Below are positions 9,323-17,854 of a stretch of 64,000 nucleotides of DNA, piece by piece (within the stretch, counting starts at the first letter, position 1; every line of letters begins with the position of its first letter). The DNA comes from Arthrobacter woluwensis (lineage in GTDB: Bacteria; Actinomycetota; Actinomycetes; Actinomycetales; Micrococcaceae). The DNA lies in contig NZ_JAUSXR010000001.1 in the NCBI RefSeq assembly GCF_030816155.1, forward strand, positions 186,001 to 250,000, in the 5' to 3' direction. The position numbers were made by a program, and so were the translations under genes. The notes under the pieces are model-generated. The model made no database searches. It saw nothing but the letters and a program-made list of their open reading frames with translations, and had not been told where the DNA came from.

Positions 9323-9928
9323 GTGTCCACTGAACCGCTGTCCGCCGAAGAGGAGCGTCGCTTCCTCGACGAGGTCACCCGCCGTGAGCTCACGCCGTCG
9401 CGGTCCGTCGCGGCACTCCTGGCCGGAATCCTGGTCATCCTGCTGTGCGTCTACCTCATGCTGGAATCCGTGCTGGCGCTGTTCCGCCTGCCGGGGTGGC
9501 TGATCGACCCGGACCTCGCCCTCGACTGGATCGCGACCTTGCCGGCCGGCGGGCCCGCCCCGGTCCTCGCCCTCGGCGGCGCCGTGCTGGCAATGATCGG
9601 ACTGTTCTTCCTGCTCGTGGCCGTGTTCCCGGGCCGCCGGGCCCGGCACAGCATGCCCCATCCCGCCCTGGCGGTGGTGGTGGACGACGAAGTGGTGGCG
9701 TCCGCCCTGGCGCGGCGTGCCCGGCTCGCGGCGAATGTCTCCTCGGCCCAGGTCATGGTCACGGTGGCGCAGTCCCAGGTGGTCGTGAATGTCCGCCCCA
9801 CCTCGGGACTGCGGGTGACGCCGGAGGCCGTGGAACGGGCGGTCACAGACGAACTCGGAAACATGGGCCTGGAACCGCGGCCCGGTGTCACGGTCAACAT
9901 CGCGAGCACGGGAGTGGTGGGCGCATGA
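9323..9928 (+). CDS. DUF6286-type membrane protein of the Asp23 operon
   Basis: 201-aa protein with a cytoplasmic N-terminus, two membrane spans (SVAALLAGILVILLCVYLML and VLALGGAVLAMIGLFFLLV) and a C-terminal ~100-residue soluble domain ending VTPEAVERAVTDELGNMG, whose alternating strands resemble the Asp23/AmaP fold. GTG start 6 bp after the preceding gene. Function is inferred only from operon context: membrane partner of Asp23 proteins. Confidence 0.7.
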   Translation: MSTEPLSAEEERRFLDEVTRRELTPSRSVAALLAGILVILLCVYLMLESVLALFRLPGWLIDPDLALDWIATLPAGGPAPVLALGGAVLAMIGLFFLLVAVFPGRRARHSMPHPALAVVVDDEVVASALARRARLAANVSSAQVMVTVAQSQVVVNVRPTSGLRVTPEAVERAVTDELGNMGLEPRPGVTVNIASTGVVGA

Positions 9929-10530
9929 ACGGCACACCGAGAAGGATCAACCGTTTCTTCACCGGGCTGGTGGGACTGCTGGTGCTGGCCGCCGGAGTCT
10001 TCCTGATGGTGGTCTCTGCCGTCCCCGCGGTGGCACAGGCGTGGCACGCCGCGGCGAAGCAGTGGGTCGAGTGGTTCCACCGGGGCTATGAATCGACCCC
10101 GCTGCTGGCCAGCAGCTGGATCTATCTGGTGGCGGTCGCCGTGCTGCTGGTGGTCGCACTTCTCGCGGTCCGCTGGATCTCGGTCCAGGGCCAGGGCCGG
10201 GTCAGTCTCCTGGTGGACCGCGCCGACGATTCCCCGACGCCGGGCGATGTCACCATCAGCGGCAATGTCGCCGAGCAGATGCTCCGCGCCGCGCTCGCGG
10301 GCCGCAGCGACCTGCTGGGCCTGTCGGTCGGAACGTATCAGTACCGCGGCGTCACTGGGCTCCGCGTCCGGCTCTACCCGCGCAAGGGCGCCTCGCCGCA
10401 GAAGCTGGTCCGGGAGGTCGGCGTGCTCCTGCAGGGCCTCGATGCGGCGATCGGCCAGCACACCCCGGTGCTGCTCCATCTGGGAACCGGTACCCGGGCG
10501 TTGTTCACTCGCGAGGAACGGGTGCTCTGA
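9925..10530 (+). CDS. AmaP-like membrane anchor protein
   Basis: 201-aa protein with two membrane spans (FFTGLVGLLVLAAGVFLMV and SSWIYLVAVAVLLVVALLAV) separated by an extracellular loop, then a C-terminal cytoplasmic domain with an Asp23-like strand pattern (LSVGTYQYRGVTGLRVRLYP). This is the architecture of AmaP, the membrane anchor for Asp23. The ATG at 9925 overlaps the previous stop by 4 bp. Last gene of the operon; a 194-bp gap follows. Confidence 0.7.
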   Translation: MNGTPRRINRFFTGLVGLLVLAAGVFLMVVSAVPAVAQAWHAAAKQWVEWFHRGYESTPLLASSWIYLVAVAVLLVVALLAVRWISVQGQGRVSLLVDRADDSPTPGDVTISGNVAEQMLRAALAGRSDLLGLSVGTYQYRGVTGLRVRLYPRKGASPQKLVREVGVLLQGLDAAIGQHTPVLLHLGTGTRALFTREERVL

Positions 10531-10724
10531 GGTCTCAGCCGCCTGGACTTTTCGGGTGCGGCAGTGTGTCTCAGGAAGACGTCGCCCCCGCCGGTGACCA
10601 CGTCCGATGCCGTATCGGCCTTGCTCCGGGGCGGTCCGCCGTCTAGCTTGAAGGTGGAGTCAGCCTGACACCGGGCAAGCAGCACACCAGCGCTTGCACA
10701 CCCACCGAGCATGCAGGAGTCATC

Positions 10725-11081
10725 ATGAGTGAGAACATTCCGGGCGCCGAGGAAGTCAACAACGCGGCGGACAACGCAGGCGAAGCAGTGAAGAACGCGG
10801 CCGACACTGCCGCCGAGAACGCACCCGAGGGCACCCGCGAATTCGTGGACGGCGCCGTCGAGAACGTCAAGAACTTCACCGAGGATGCCGTGGGGAACGT
10901 CAAGGAGTTCGCCGGGGACGCCACCGAGAACGTGAAGGAGTTCGCGGGCGACGCCGTCGAAAACGTGAAGGAGTTCGCGGGCGACGCCGCCGAGAACGTC
11001 AAGGAGTTCGCCGGGGACGCGGTGGAGAACGCCAAGGGTCTCGGCGCCAAGATCGCCGGCTTCTTCAAGGGCGACAAGTAA
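10725..11081 (+). CDS. LEA-like protein with 11-residue amphipathic repeats
   Basis: 118-aa, highly charged, cysteine-free protein. Residues from about 43 to the end are six 11-residue units of the form ENVKEFAGDAV, the middle four almost identical, followed by a short amphipathic tail (KIAGFFKGDK). Eleven-mer helices of this kind occur in group 3 LEA proteins and membrane-binding apolipoprotein-like helices. ATG start preceded by AGGAG. It lies just after the envelope-stress operon in the same direction but has its own upstream gap. A stress or membrane-protective role is inference. Confidence 0.75.
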   Translation: MSENIPGAEEVNNAADNAGEAVKNAADTAAENAPEGTREFVDGAVENVKNFTEDAVGNVKEFAGDATENVKEFAGDAVENVKEFAGDAAENVKEFAGDAVENAKGLGAKIAGFFKGDK

Positions 11082-11107
11082 GAGTCACTGACTGAAGCAA
11101 CACACCG

Positions 11108-11146
11108 CGAAGGGCGGGCCCGGAGTGATCCGGCGCCCGCCCTTCG
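11108..11146 (+). terminator. strong hairpin after the LEA-like gene
   Basis: Arms cgaagggcgggc and gcccgcccttcg (12 bp) enclose a second stem (ccgga-gtga-tccgg). It lies between the convergent LEA-like gene and the alpha-glucosidase gene, so it can stop transcription from both sides. Confidence 0.75.
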
Positions 11147-11185
11147 TCATGTGCCCCGCCGTCGTGCGCTGCGGGTGAGCCGCCG

Positions 11186-12922
11186 TCAGCTCTTGTTCGG
11201 CACCAGGTAAACGGTGGTGTCCGACGGCACCTTGTCCTCGACCGGGCCGCTGGCGAGGGCCAGAGAGAAACCGGCGGGCAGCGCGACGGGGGAGTCGCCC
11301 ATGTTGGTCAGCACCAGCACGCCCTTGTTCAGGAACGCCACGACGCCGTTCGCCGGGTCGTGCAGGGCGGACCAGACGTGGGATCCTCGGCCGAGTTCAT
11401 GCCGGCGGCGGAAGGCCAGCGCCGCGCGGTAGAGCTCGAGCGTGGAACCGTCGACGCCGTGCTGGACATCCGCGGCGTGCTGCGCGAAGGACTCGGGCTG
11501 GGGGAGCCAGGGCTTGGCGCCGTCCTGCGGACCGTTCAGGCTGAAGCCGTACCCGGGGGCGTCAGCGGTCCACGGGAGGGGGACACGGCAGCCGTCACGG
11601 CCTCGCTCCTCACCATGGGTACGGAAGAAGGACGGGTCCTGACGTGCCTCGGCCGGGAGCGTGGTGTGCTCCGGAAGACCCAGCTCCTCACCCTGGTAGA
11701 GGTAGGCGGAACCCGGCAGGGCCAGTTCCACGAGGGTGGCGGCGCGGGCCCGCGCCAGGCCGAGTGCGGCGTCGGGCTGCTCATCTTCGGCCGCGATGCC
11801 TTTGGGGAACGTGGTGGGATCACTCAGACCGAAACGGCTGGGGTGCCGCACGGTGTCGTGGTTGCTCAGCACCCAGGTGACGGGCGCACCGACGGCGGCC
11901 ACGGCCTCGATCGAGGCGTCGATCGAGGTGGCCAGGCGTTCGGCGTCCCAGCCGGCCAGGAGGAAGTCGAAGTTGAAGGCCTGCTGCATCTCATCGGGCC
12001 GGACATAGCGGGCCAGCCGCTCGGCGGGCTCCACCCAGGCCTCGGCCACGAGCATCCGGTCGCCGGGGTATTCAGCGAGGAGCCGGTGCCAGTCGCGGTA
12101 GATCTCGTGCACGCCGTCCTGGTCGAAGAAGGGAGCCTTGGAGAGGTCCTGGCCGCTGCCGGTGCCCTTCTCCTGGGTGGCTTCGCCTTCGCTGATGGAC
12201 CCTTCCACCATGGCGGCGGCGCCTTCCCAGTCCGGGAGTCCCTTGGCCTTGATCATGCCGTGGGCCACGTCCACCCGGAAGCCGTCCACGCCCTTGTCCA
12301 GCCAGAAACGGAGGACGGAACGCATCTCCTCCCGCACCTCTTCGTTATCCCAATTGAGATCCGGCTGCTTGGTGTCGAAGAGGTGGAGGTACCACTCGCC
12401 GGGGGTTCCATCCGCGTTCGTGGTCCGGGTCCAGGCCGGTCCGCCGAAAATGGAATTCCAGTTGTTGGGCGCGATCTCACCGTTCTCGCCCTTGCCCGGA
12501 CGGAACATGTAGCGGGCGCGTTCGGGGGAGCCGGGGCCCGCGGCGAGGGCCTCCTGGAACCAGACGTGCTCGTCCGAGGTGTGGTTGGGCACGAGGTCCA
12601 CGATCACCTTCAGGCCCAGCTCATGGGCCTTTTCGAGCATGGCGTCGAAGTCCTCGTTGCTGCCGAAGAGCGGGTCGACCACGCGGTAATCGGCCACGTC
12701 ATAGCCCGCGTCCGCCTGGGGCGACTTGTAGAAGGGGCTCAGCCAGACGGCGTCGACCCCCAGCTTGGCCAGGTAGGGAAGCTGCTGCGAGACTCCCGGG
12801 ATGTCTCCCATGCCGTCGCCATTCCCGTCAGCGAACGAGCGCGGATAGACCTGGTATACCACTGCGTCGGACCACCAGGTGCCGTGGCGTGCCTCGTGGG
12901 ATTCGGGTGCGGTCTGCGGCAC
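11186..12922 (-). CDS. GH13 alpha-glucosidase / oligo-1,6-glucosidase
   Basis: Cytoplasmic glycoside hydrolase family 13 enzyme of 578 aa, expected to hydrolyse imported alpha-glucosides such as maltose, isomaltose or sucrose. The GH13 core is complete: VVYQVYPRSFAD near residue 22, VDLVPNHTS near 108, nucleophile Asp218 in GFRVDVAHG, acid/base Glu294 in LVAEAWVEP and Asp356 in VLSNHD. No signal peptide. It diverges from the solute-binding protein gene, with a LacI-type operator between them, so enzyme and uptake system are probably co-induced. Confidence 0.93.
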   Translation of the reverse strand: MPQTAPESHEARHGTWWSDAVVYQVYPRSFADGNGDGMGDIPGVSQQLPYLAKLGVDAVWLSPFYKSPQADAGYDVADYRVVDPLFGSNEDFDAMLEKAHELGLKVIVDLVPNHTSDEHVWFQEALAAGPGSPERARYMFRPGKGENGEIAPNNWNSIFGGPAWTRTTNADGTPGEWYLHLFDTKQPDLNWDNEEVREEMRSVLRFWLDKGVDGFRVDVAHGMIKAKGLPDWEGAAAMVEGSISEGEATQEKGTGSGQDLSKAPFFDQDGVHEIYRDWHRLLAEYPGDRMLVAEAWVEPAERLARYVRPDEMQQAFNFDFLLAGWDAERLATSIDASIEAVAAVGAPVTWVLSNHDTVRHPSRFGLSDPTTFPKGIAAEDEQPDAALGLARARAATLVELALPGSAYLYQGEELGLPEHTTLPAEARQDPSFFRTHGEERGRDGCRVPLPWTADAPGYGFSLNGPQDGAKPWLPQPESFAQHAADVQHGVDGSTLELYRAALAFRRRHELGRGSHVWSALHDPANGVVAFLNKGVLVLTNMGDSPVALPAGFSLALASGPVEDKVPSDTTVYLVPNKS

Positions 12923-12946
12923 GGGAGAACCTTCCTAACGATTCTA

Positions 12947-12960
12947 TGTAAACGCTTGCA
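12947..12960. promoter_or_regulatory. LacI-family operator between glucosidase and transporter genes
   Basis: TGTAAACGCTTGCA fits the LacI-family consensus TGnAAnCGnTTnCA at every defined position. It lies 25 bp upstream of the glucosidase start and 87 bp upstream of the binding-protein start. The LacI regulator at 16742 in the same cluster is the obvious candidate to bind it. Confidence 0.8.
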
Positions 12961-13046
12961 TCGGACGATGGAAGCTTACTAATGTGATCTACGCAACATC
13001 AACCCGACTGGGAAGACGTGCTTCGCTCACTGAGGAGTCATCTGCA

Positions 13047-14336
13047 ATGAAACCACGTAAATTCCTTGTGCCGGCCGCAGCGGTCGCTGTTCTGGCTGTA
13101 ACCCTCACCGCCTGTGGCGGCGGGAGTGGGTCTGGCAACGGAGGAGGCGGCAGCGACGCCGCATCACAGGGCCTCGACGGACGCGGCCCCATCACCTTCG
13201 TGACCGGCAAGGACAACTCGAACGTCTGGCGTCCCACGATCGACCGCTGGAACTCCGCGCACCCGGACCAGAAGGTCACGCTCAAGGAACAGACCGACAA
13301 CGCTGACCAGCAGCACGACGACCTGGTCCAGCACTTCCAGGCCAACGACGCCAACTACGACGTCGTGACCGTGGACGTCGTCTGGTCCGCGGAATTCGCT
13401 GCCAAGGGCTGGCTCCAGCCGCTCAAGGACAAGATGGCGGTGGACACCGCCAAGCTGCTGCCTGCCACGGTCAAGGCCGCCACCTACAACGGCACCCTCT
13501 ACGCCGTGCCGAACTCCTCGGACGGCGGCCTCCTGTACTACCGCAAGGACCTGGTCCCCACGCCTCCGAAGACGTGGGACGAGATGATGTCCATGTGCTC
13601 GATCGCCAAGCAGCACAACATGAGCTGCTACGCAGGCCAGTACCAGAAGTACGAAGGCCTGACGGTGAACGCGGCCGAGGCCATCAACACCTTCGGCGGC
13701 AAGATCGTCGATGACCAGGGCAAGGCCACCGTGAACTCGCCGGAGGCCAAGGCCGGTCTCTCCAAGCTCGTGGACGCCTACAAGAGCGGCAACATCCCGA
13801 AGGAAGGCATCACCTACCAGGAGGAACAGGGCCGCCAGGCGTTCGAGGACGGCAAGCTCCTCTTCCTGCGCAACTGGCCGTACGTCTACAACCTCGCCAA
13901 GAGCGACGGCGCCTCCAAGGTGAAGGACACCTTCGGCGTCGCGCCGCTCCCGGGCAAGGACGGCCCCGGCGCCTCCTCGCTGGGTGGCCACAGCGCGGCC
14001 ATCAGCGTGTACTCCAAGAACAAGGCCACCGCGCATGACTTCGCGACCTTCCTGATCCAGGACGAGCAGCAGAAGTTCTTCGCCACCCAGGGCTCCCTGG
14101 CTCCGGTGAGCTCCGAGCTGTACAAGGACTCGGCCATCGTGGCCAAGCTCCCGTACATGCCGACGCTGCTGACCTCGATCCAGAACGCGGTCCCGCGTCC
14201 GGTGACCCCCTTCTACCCGGCAGTCACCAAGGCGGTTCAGGACAACTCCTACGCCGCCCTGAAGGGTGAGAAGACCGTCGACCAGGCACTGAGCGACATG
14301 CAAGCCGCCATCGACGCGGCCAGCGCGTCCAAGTAG
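13047..14336 (+). CDS. sugar ABC transporter solute-binding lipoprotein (CUT1)
   Basis: 429-aa family 1 extracellular solute-binding protein. The N-terminus is a lipoprotein signal with lipobox LTAC, followed by a Gly/Ser linker; the mature part has the family pattern (YDVVTVDVVWSAEFAAKGWL, LYAVPNSSDGGLLYYRKDL, GGHSAAISVYSKNK). I chose the ATG at 13047, which gives a normal signal peptide and has GAGGAG upstream; the open frame starts earlier. Likely ligand is an alpha-glucoside, given the adjacent GH13 enzyme. A hairpin after the gene probably keeps its expression above that of the permeases. Confidence 0.92.
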   Translation: MKPRKFLVPAAAVAVLAVTLTACGGGSGSGNGGGGSDAASQGLDGRGPITFVTGKDNSNVWRPTIDRWNSAHPDQKVTLKEQTDNADQQHDDLVQHFQANDANYDVVTVDVVWSAEFAAKGWLQPLKDKMAVDTAKLLPATVKAATYNGTLYAVPNSSDGGLLYYRKDLVPTPPKTWDEMMSMCSIAKQHNMSCYAGQYQKYEGLTVNAAEAINTFGGKIVDDQGKATVNSPEAKAGLSKLVDAYKSGNIPKEGITYQEEQGRQAFEDGKLLFLRNWPYVYNLAKSDGASKVKDTFGVAPLPGKDGPGASSLGGHSAAISVYSKNKATAHDFATFLIQDEQQKFFATQGSLAPVSSELYKDSAIVAKLPYMPTLLTSIQNAVPRPVTPFYPAVTKAVQDNSYAALKGEKTVDQALSDMQAAIDAASASK

Positions 14337-14343
14337 CCGACCA

Positions 14344-14375
14344 GGTGGGGGCCCGTCCACGGGCGGGCCCCCACC
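14344..14375 (+). terminator. hairpin between binding protein and permease genes
   Basis: Perfect 12-bp arms ggtgggggcccg / cgggcccccacc with an 8-nt loop, 8 bp after the binding-protein stop. Such hairpins in ABC operons stabilise the upstream mRNA or attenuate read-through so the binding protein is made in excess. Confidence 0.75.
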
Positions 14376-14427
14376 ATCGCCCCGTGCGCGGGGCCATCGA
14401 CCAGGGGAACACCACAGAGGAGTCACC

Positions 14428-15456
14428 ATGTCCACAGATGCCCCCTCGCAGACGCGGGGCACCACCACCGGCGGCGGCGCGGGGAAAGGGTCCAAAGGCG
14501 GACCCGGCCTGGCCGGCGCGGAAAGCGCCGACCGGCGCGAAGTGACGCAGGGCCGCTGGGCCTACACGCTGCTCACGCCCACCTTGATCCTGCTGGCCGT
14601 GGTGATCGTCTACCCGATCATCAACGCCATCATCATGTCCTTCCAGAAGGACGCCGGGCTCGACCCGGCCACCGGCTTCTTCGTCCAGGGCGGCTTCGCC
14701 GGAGCCGACAACTACGTCCACTGGCTCCTGCAGCAGTGCAACGGCCAGGCCTGCCCTCCCGGCACCCTCGGTTCCCAGTTCTGGAACGCGATGGGCACCA
14801 CCTTCTTCTTCACCATCATCACGGTGATCCTGGAGACCATCCTCGGTTTCTGGATGGCCATCATCATGGCGCGCGCCTTCAAGGGCCGCAGCCTCATCCG
14901 CGCCGCCGTCCTCGTCCCGTGGGCCATCCCCACCGCCGTCACGGCCAAGCTGTTCTTCTTCATGTTCGCCTTCGACGGCATCATCAATCAGCTCTTCGGC
15001 ACGCAGATCCTCTGGACCGGTTCCGAGGGGCCCGCCCGCTGGGCCATCATCATCTCGGACGTCTGGAAGACCACCCCGTTCATGGCGCTGCTGATCCTGG
15101 CCGGTCTCCAGCTCATCCCGGACGAGGTCTACGAGGCCGCGAAGGTGGACGGCGCCAGTGCCTGGCAGCGCTTCACCCAGATCACCCTTCCCCTGGTCCG
15201 GCCGGCCCTGATGGTCGCCATCCTGTTCCGCACCCTCGACGTGCTGCGCATGTACGACCTGCCCGCCATCATGACGGGCGGCGCCAACAACACCACCACG
15301 CTCTCCATCCTGGTGGTGCAGCAGGTCCGGCAGGGCCTCAACGGGGCGTCCGCGCTGTCCACCATCACCTTCCTGGTGATCTTCCTGGTGGCATTCATCT
15401 TTGTCCGCTTCCTCGGCGCCAACGCCGTGGAGACCGCCGCACCGAAGAAGAAGTGA
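14428..15456 (+). CDS. sugar ABC transporter permease, MalF-like
   Basis: 342-aa integral membrane permease with six spans after a Gly-rich cytoplasmic N-terminus. The EAA loop EVYEAAKVDGASAWQRFTQI, which docks with the ATPase, is near residue 232. ATG at 14428 with GAGGAG upstream. The next permease starts 1 bp after its stop. No ATPase is encoded in the cluster. Confidence 0.93.
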   Translation: MSTDAPSQTRGTTTGGGAGKGSKGGPGLAGAESADRREVTQGRWAYTLLTPTLILLAVVIVYPIINAIIMSFQKDAGLDPATGFFVQGGFAGADNYVHWLLQQCNGQACPPGTLGSQFWNAMGTTFFFTIITVILETILGFWMAIIMARAFKGRSLIRAAVLVPWAIPTAVTAKLFFFMFAFDGIINQLFGTQILWTGSEGPARWAIIISDVWKTTPFMALLILAGLQLIPDEVYEAAKVDGASAWQRFTQITLPLVRPALMVAILFRTLDVLRMYDLPAIMTGGANNTTTLSILVVQQVRQGLNGASALSTITFLVIFLVAFIFVRFLGANAVETAAPKKK

Positions 15457-15457
15457 C

Positions 15458-16330
15458 ATGAGCAACGCAGTCAGCACCGCCTCCGCAACCACGCGCCGTC
15501 GTGCCTTCAGCTGGGCGCCGGCCCGCACCTACGTCCAGGCCGCCGTCATCCTCGTCTGGTGTCTCGCGCCCTTCTACTGGATGATCGTCACGGCGTTCCG
15601 CGATGTGGGCTTCACCTTCGACCCCACGCCGTTCTTCACCCACGTCACCTTCGACAACTTCCGGACCGTGTTCGACGAGAGCCTGGGCAACCACTTCGCC
15701 CAGAACCTCCTGAACAGCCTGATCGTCGCGGGCATCACCACCGTGATCTCCCTGGTGGTCGGCGTGTTCGCGGCCTACGCCCTGGCCCGCCTAAAGTTCC
15801 GCTTCAAGGAACTGGTCCTCGGTTTCATCCTGGGCGCGTCGATGTTCCCCGCCGTCGCCCTGATCACCCCGCTGTTCCAGTTCTTCACCGGGATCGGCTG
15901 GATGGGCACCTACCAGGCGCTGATCATCCCGAGCATCTCCTTCTCCCTGCCGCTCGCGGTCTACACCCTCACGTCCTTCTTCCGTGAGATGCCGTGGGAG
16001 CTGGAGGAGGCGGCGCGGATCGACGGCTGCACGCAGGGCCAGGCCTTCCGGAAGGTCATCCTTCCACTGGCCGCGCCCGCGACGTTCACCACCGCGATCC
16101 TGACCTTCATCGGCGCCTGGAACGAGTTCCTGATCGCCAGCCAGCTCTCGGTGGACGCCACCAAGACCGTCACCGTGGCCATCGCCTCCTTCGCCGGCGC
16201 CCAGCCGCACCAGGAGCCGTACACGGCCGTCATGGCCGCCGGCACGGTGGTCACCATCCCGCTGGTCATCCTCGTGCTGGTGTTCCAGCGCAAGATCGTC
16301 GCCGGTCTGACCGCGGGCGCGGTCAAGTGA
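15458..16330 (+). CDS. sugar ABC transporter permease, MalG-like
   Basis: 290-aa membrane permease, partner of the MalF-like protein. The EAA loop EEAARIDGCTQGQAFRKVIL is near residue 183, and WNEFLIASQLS is typical of the MalG group. I chose the ATG at 15458 immediately after the upstream stop; the open frame extends further up inside the previous gene. The stop overlaps the GTG start of a small membrane protein. Confidence 0.93.
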   Translation: MSNAVSTASATTRRRAFSWAPARTYVQAAVILVWCLAPFYWMIVTAFRDVGFTFDPTPFFTHVTFDNFRTVFDESLGNHFAQNLLNSLIVAGITTVISLVVGVFAAYALARLKFRFKELVLGFILGASMFPAVALITPLFQFFTGIGWMGTYQALIIPSISFSLPLAVYTLTSFFREMPWELEEAARIDGCTQGQAFRKVILPLAAPATFTTAILTFIGAWNEFLIASQLSVDATKTVTVAIASFAGAQPHQEPYTAVMAAGTVVTIPLVILVLVFQRKIVAGLTAGAVK

Positions 16331-16659
16331 GCAAGCAGCAGTCCTCCGCGGACGACGACGGCCGCCGGGCCACCGTCGCCCGCGGACGGATCGTGGGTGG
16401 CTGGGAAGGTCCGGTGCAGGAGGAGCCGGAGCGGAAGCCCAGCCGTCGCCTCCTCCGAAGCGCCGAGGATCTGGACATCGTCCTGGGGATGGTGGGGTTC
16501 TGGACCCTGGTCCTGTTCGGCACCACGGTGTGGATGGAGCTCACGGGACAGCCGGCCCTCGGCTGGGCCCTGGGGCTGCTCGCGGCCGTGCTCGCCGTCT
16601 GGGGATTGATCAGGCTCCGCAGGCGTCTGCCGTCCCGGGCCATGGGCCGTCGCAACTGA
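16327..16659 (+). CDS. small two-span membrane protein appended to the sugar operon
   Basis: 110-aa protein: about 50 polar residues, then two hydrophobic spans (IVLGMVGFWTLVLFGTTVWM and LGWALGLLAAVLAVWGLI) and a basic tail. GTG start overlaps the MalG stop by 4 bp, so it is part of the operon. I do not recognise a family; it could be an accessory or quality-control subunit of the transporter. Confidence 0.65.
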   Translation: MSKQQSSADDDGRRATVARGRIVGGWEGPVQEEPERKPSRRLLRSAEDLDIVLGMVGFWTLVLFGTTVWMELTGQPALGWALGLLAAVLAVWGLIRLRRRLPSRAMGRRN

Positions 16660-16741
16660 GCGTCAGGCGTCATCGACTGTGACGTGACATGGCACGCGTG
16701 GTTCAATTCATGATCCGGAGAACCTGAGGAGTGTGACTGGC

Positions 16742-17785
16742 ATGGCTGCGCGTGCCGCCCGTGGTGGGCATCATGGCGTGAGCATCGAGGACGTGGCCGC
16801 CGCGGCCGGTGTCTCGACGGCGACCGTCTCCCGGGCCGTCCGAGGGCTCCCGCGCGTGTCCGAACAGACCCGTCGGCGCATCCTGGACGTCGCCTCCGAG
16901 CTCGGGTACGTCGCGTCGTCCGCGGCCTCCGGCCTGGCGACGGGCCGCACCCGCACCATCGGCGTTCTCGCGCCGTACGTGGACCGCTGGTTCTTCTACA
17001 AGGCGCTGGAAGGCGTGGAGCGCGAACTCCACGAACAGGGCTACAACCTGTCCCTGTTCAGCCTCGACAGCCGCTCCGGGGAACGGCAGCGGACCTTCAG
17101 CAAGACCATGGTCGCCAAGCACATCGACGCCCTCCTGGTGCTCTGCATGGCCCTGTCCATGGACGAGATCCAGGAACTCCGCCGGCTCGACATCCCGCTG
17201 GTCGCGGTGGGCGGGCCGGTGGAGGGCTGTTCCAGCATCGGCATCAACGATGTGGACGCGGCGGCCCTCGCCACCCGCCATCTGCTGGACCTGGGACACC
17301 GCGACATCGGGGTCCTGCACGGCCAGGATGATGACGAGGACCTCAATTTCCAGGTCCCCGAACTCCGCGTGAACGGGTTCCACGAGGAACTCGCCCGTGC
17401 CGGGGTCGAGTACCACCCGGAGTGGGAGGTGCGGGGGAACTTCACCCTCGCGAGCGGGGCCGAGGCGTTCGAGGAGCTCTGGAACCGGCCCGGCCCCAAG
17501 CCCACCGCGCTCATGTGCGCCTCCGACGAGATGGCGATGGGCGTGATCCTGCAGGCGCAGCGGCGGGGACTGCGGGTGCCGGAGGACCTCTCGGTGATCG
17601 GGATCGACGACCACGAGTTCTCGCCGGTCATGGGGCTCAGCACGGTGGCTCAGGACCCGGTGGCGCAGGCCCGGCTCGGGACGCGCATGCTGCTCGACGA
17701 GCTGGCCGGCAAGGCGGGGTCCGTCCACGATGTGCACGCGGACTTCGAACTGAAGAGCCGGACGTCCACCGCGCCGCTGTCCTAG
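16742..17785 (+). CDS. LacI-family transcriptional regulator of the alpha-glucoside cluster
   Basis: 347-aa repressor. The N-terminal helix-turn-helix (SIEDVAAAAGVSTATVSRAV) is followed by a periplasmic-binding-like sensor domain starting RTIGVLAPYV and ending in a LacI-type dimer region (GIDDHEFSPVMGLSTV). I chose ATG 16742, 10 nt after GAGGAG, over the GTG at 16733 that touches it. It most likely binds the operator at 12947-12960 and releases it when the sugar is present. Confidence 0.9.
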   Translation: MAARAARGGHHGVSIEDVAAAAGVSTATVSRAVRGLPRVSEQTRRRILDVASELGYVASSAASGLATGRTRTIGVLAPYVDRWFFYKALEGVERELHEQGYNLSLFSLDSRSGERQRTFSKTMVAKHIDALLVLCMALSMDEIQELRRLDIPLVAVGGPVEGCSSIGINDVDAAALATRHLLDLGHRDIGVLHGQDDDEDLNFQVPELRVNGFHEELARAGVEYHPEWEVRGNFTLASGAEAFEELWNRPGPKPTALMCASDEMAMGVILQAQRRGLRVPEDLSVIGIDDHEFSPVMGLSTVAQDPVAQARLGTRMLLDELAGKAGSVHDVHADFELKSRTSTAPLS

Positions 17786-17854
17786 CTGCCGTCCGGGCCC
17801 CGGCGTGGTCCTGGCTCAGCTGGCGCGGCTCGGCTCGGCTCGCGCGGGCCTATC

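Noticed and set aside
11360..12982. 540-aa open frame antisense to the GH13 gene
   Set aside because: The opposite strand encodes a complete GH13 enzyme with all catalytic residues; this is a codon-bias shadow.
13164..15528. 434-443 aa antisense frames over the sugar ABC genes
   Set aside because: Low-complexity Gly/Val/His/Arg composition and no start signal; sense genes are unambiguous.
17786..17854. ggctcggctcggctcg short repeat as a regulatory array
   Set aside because: Only a brief GC-rich slippage run between convergent genes with no spaced half-sites.
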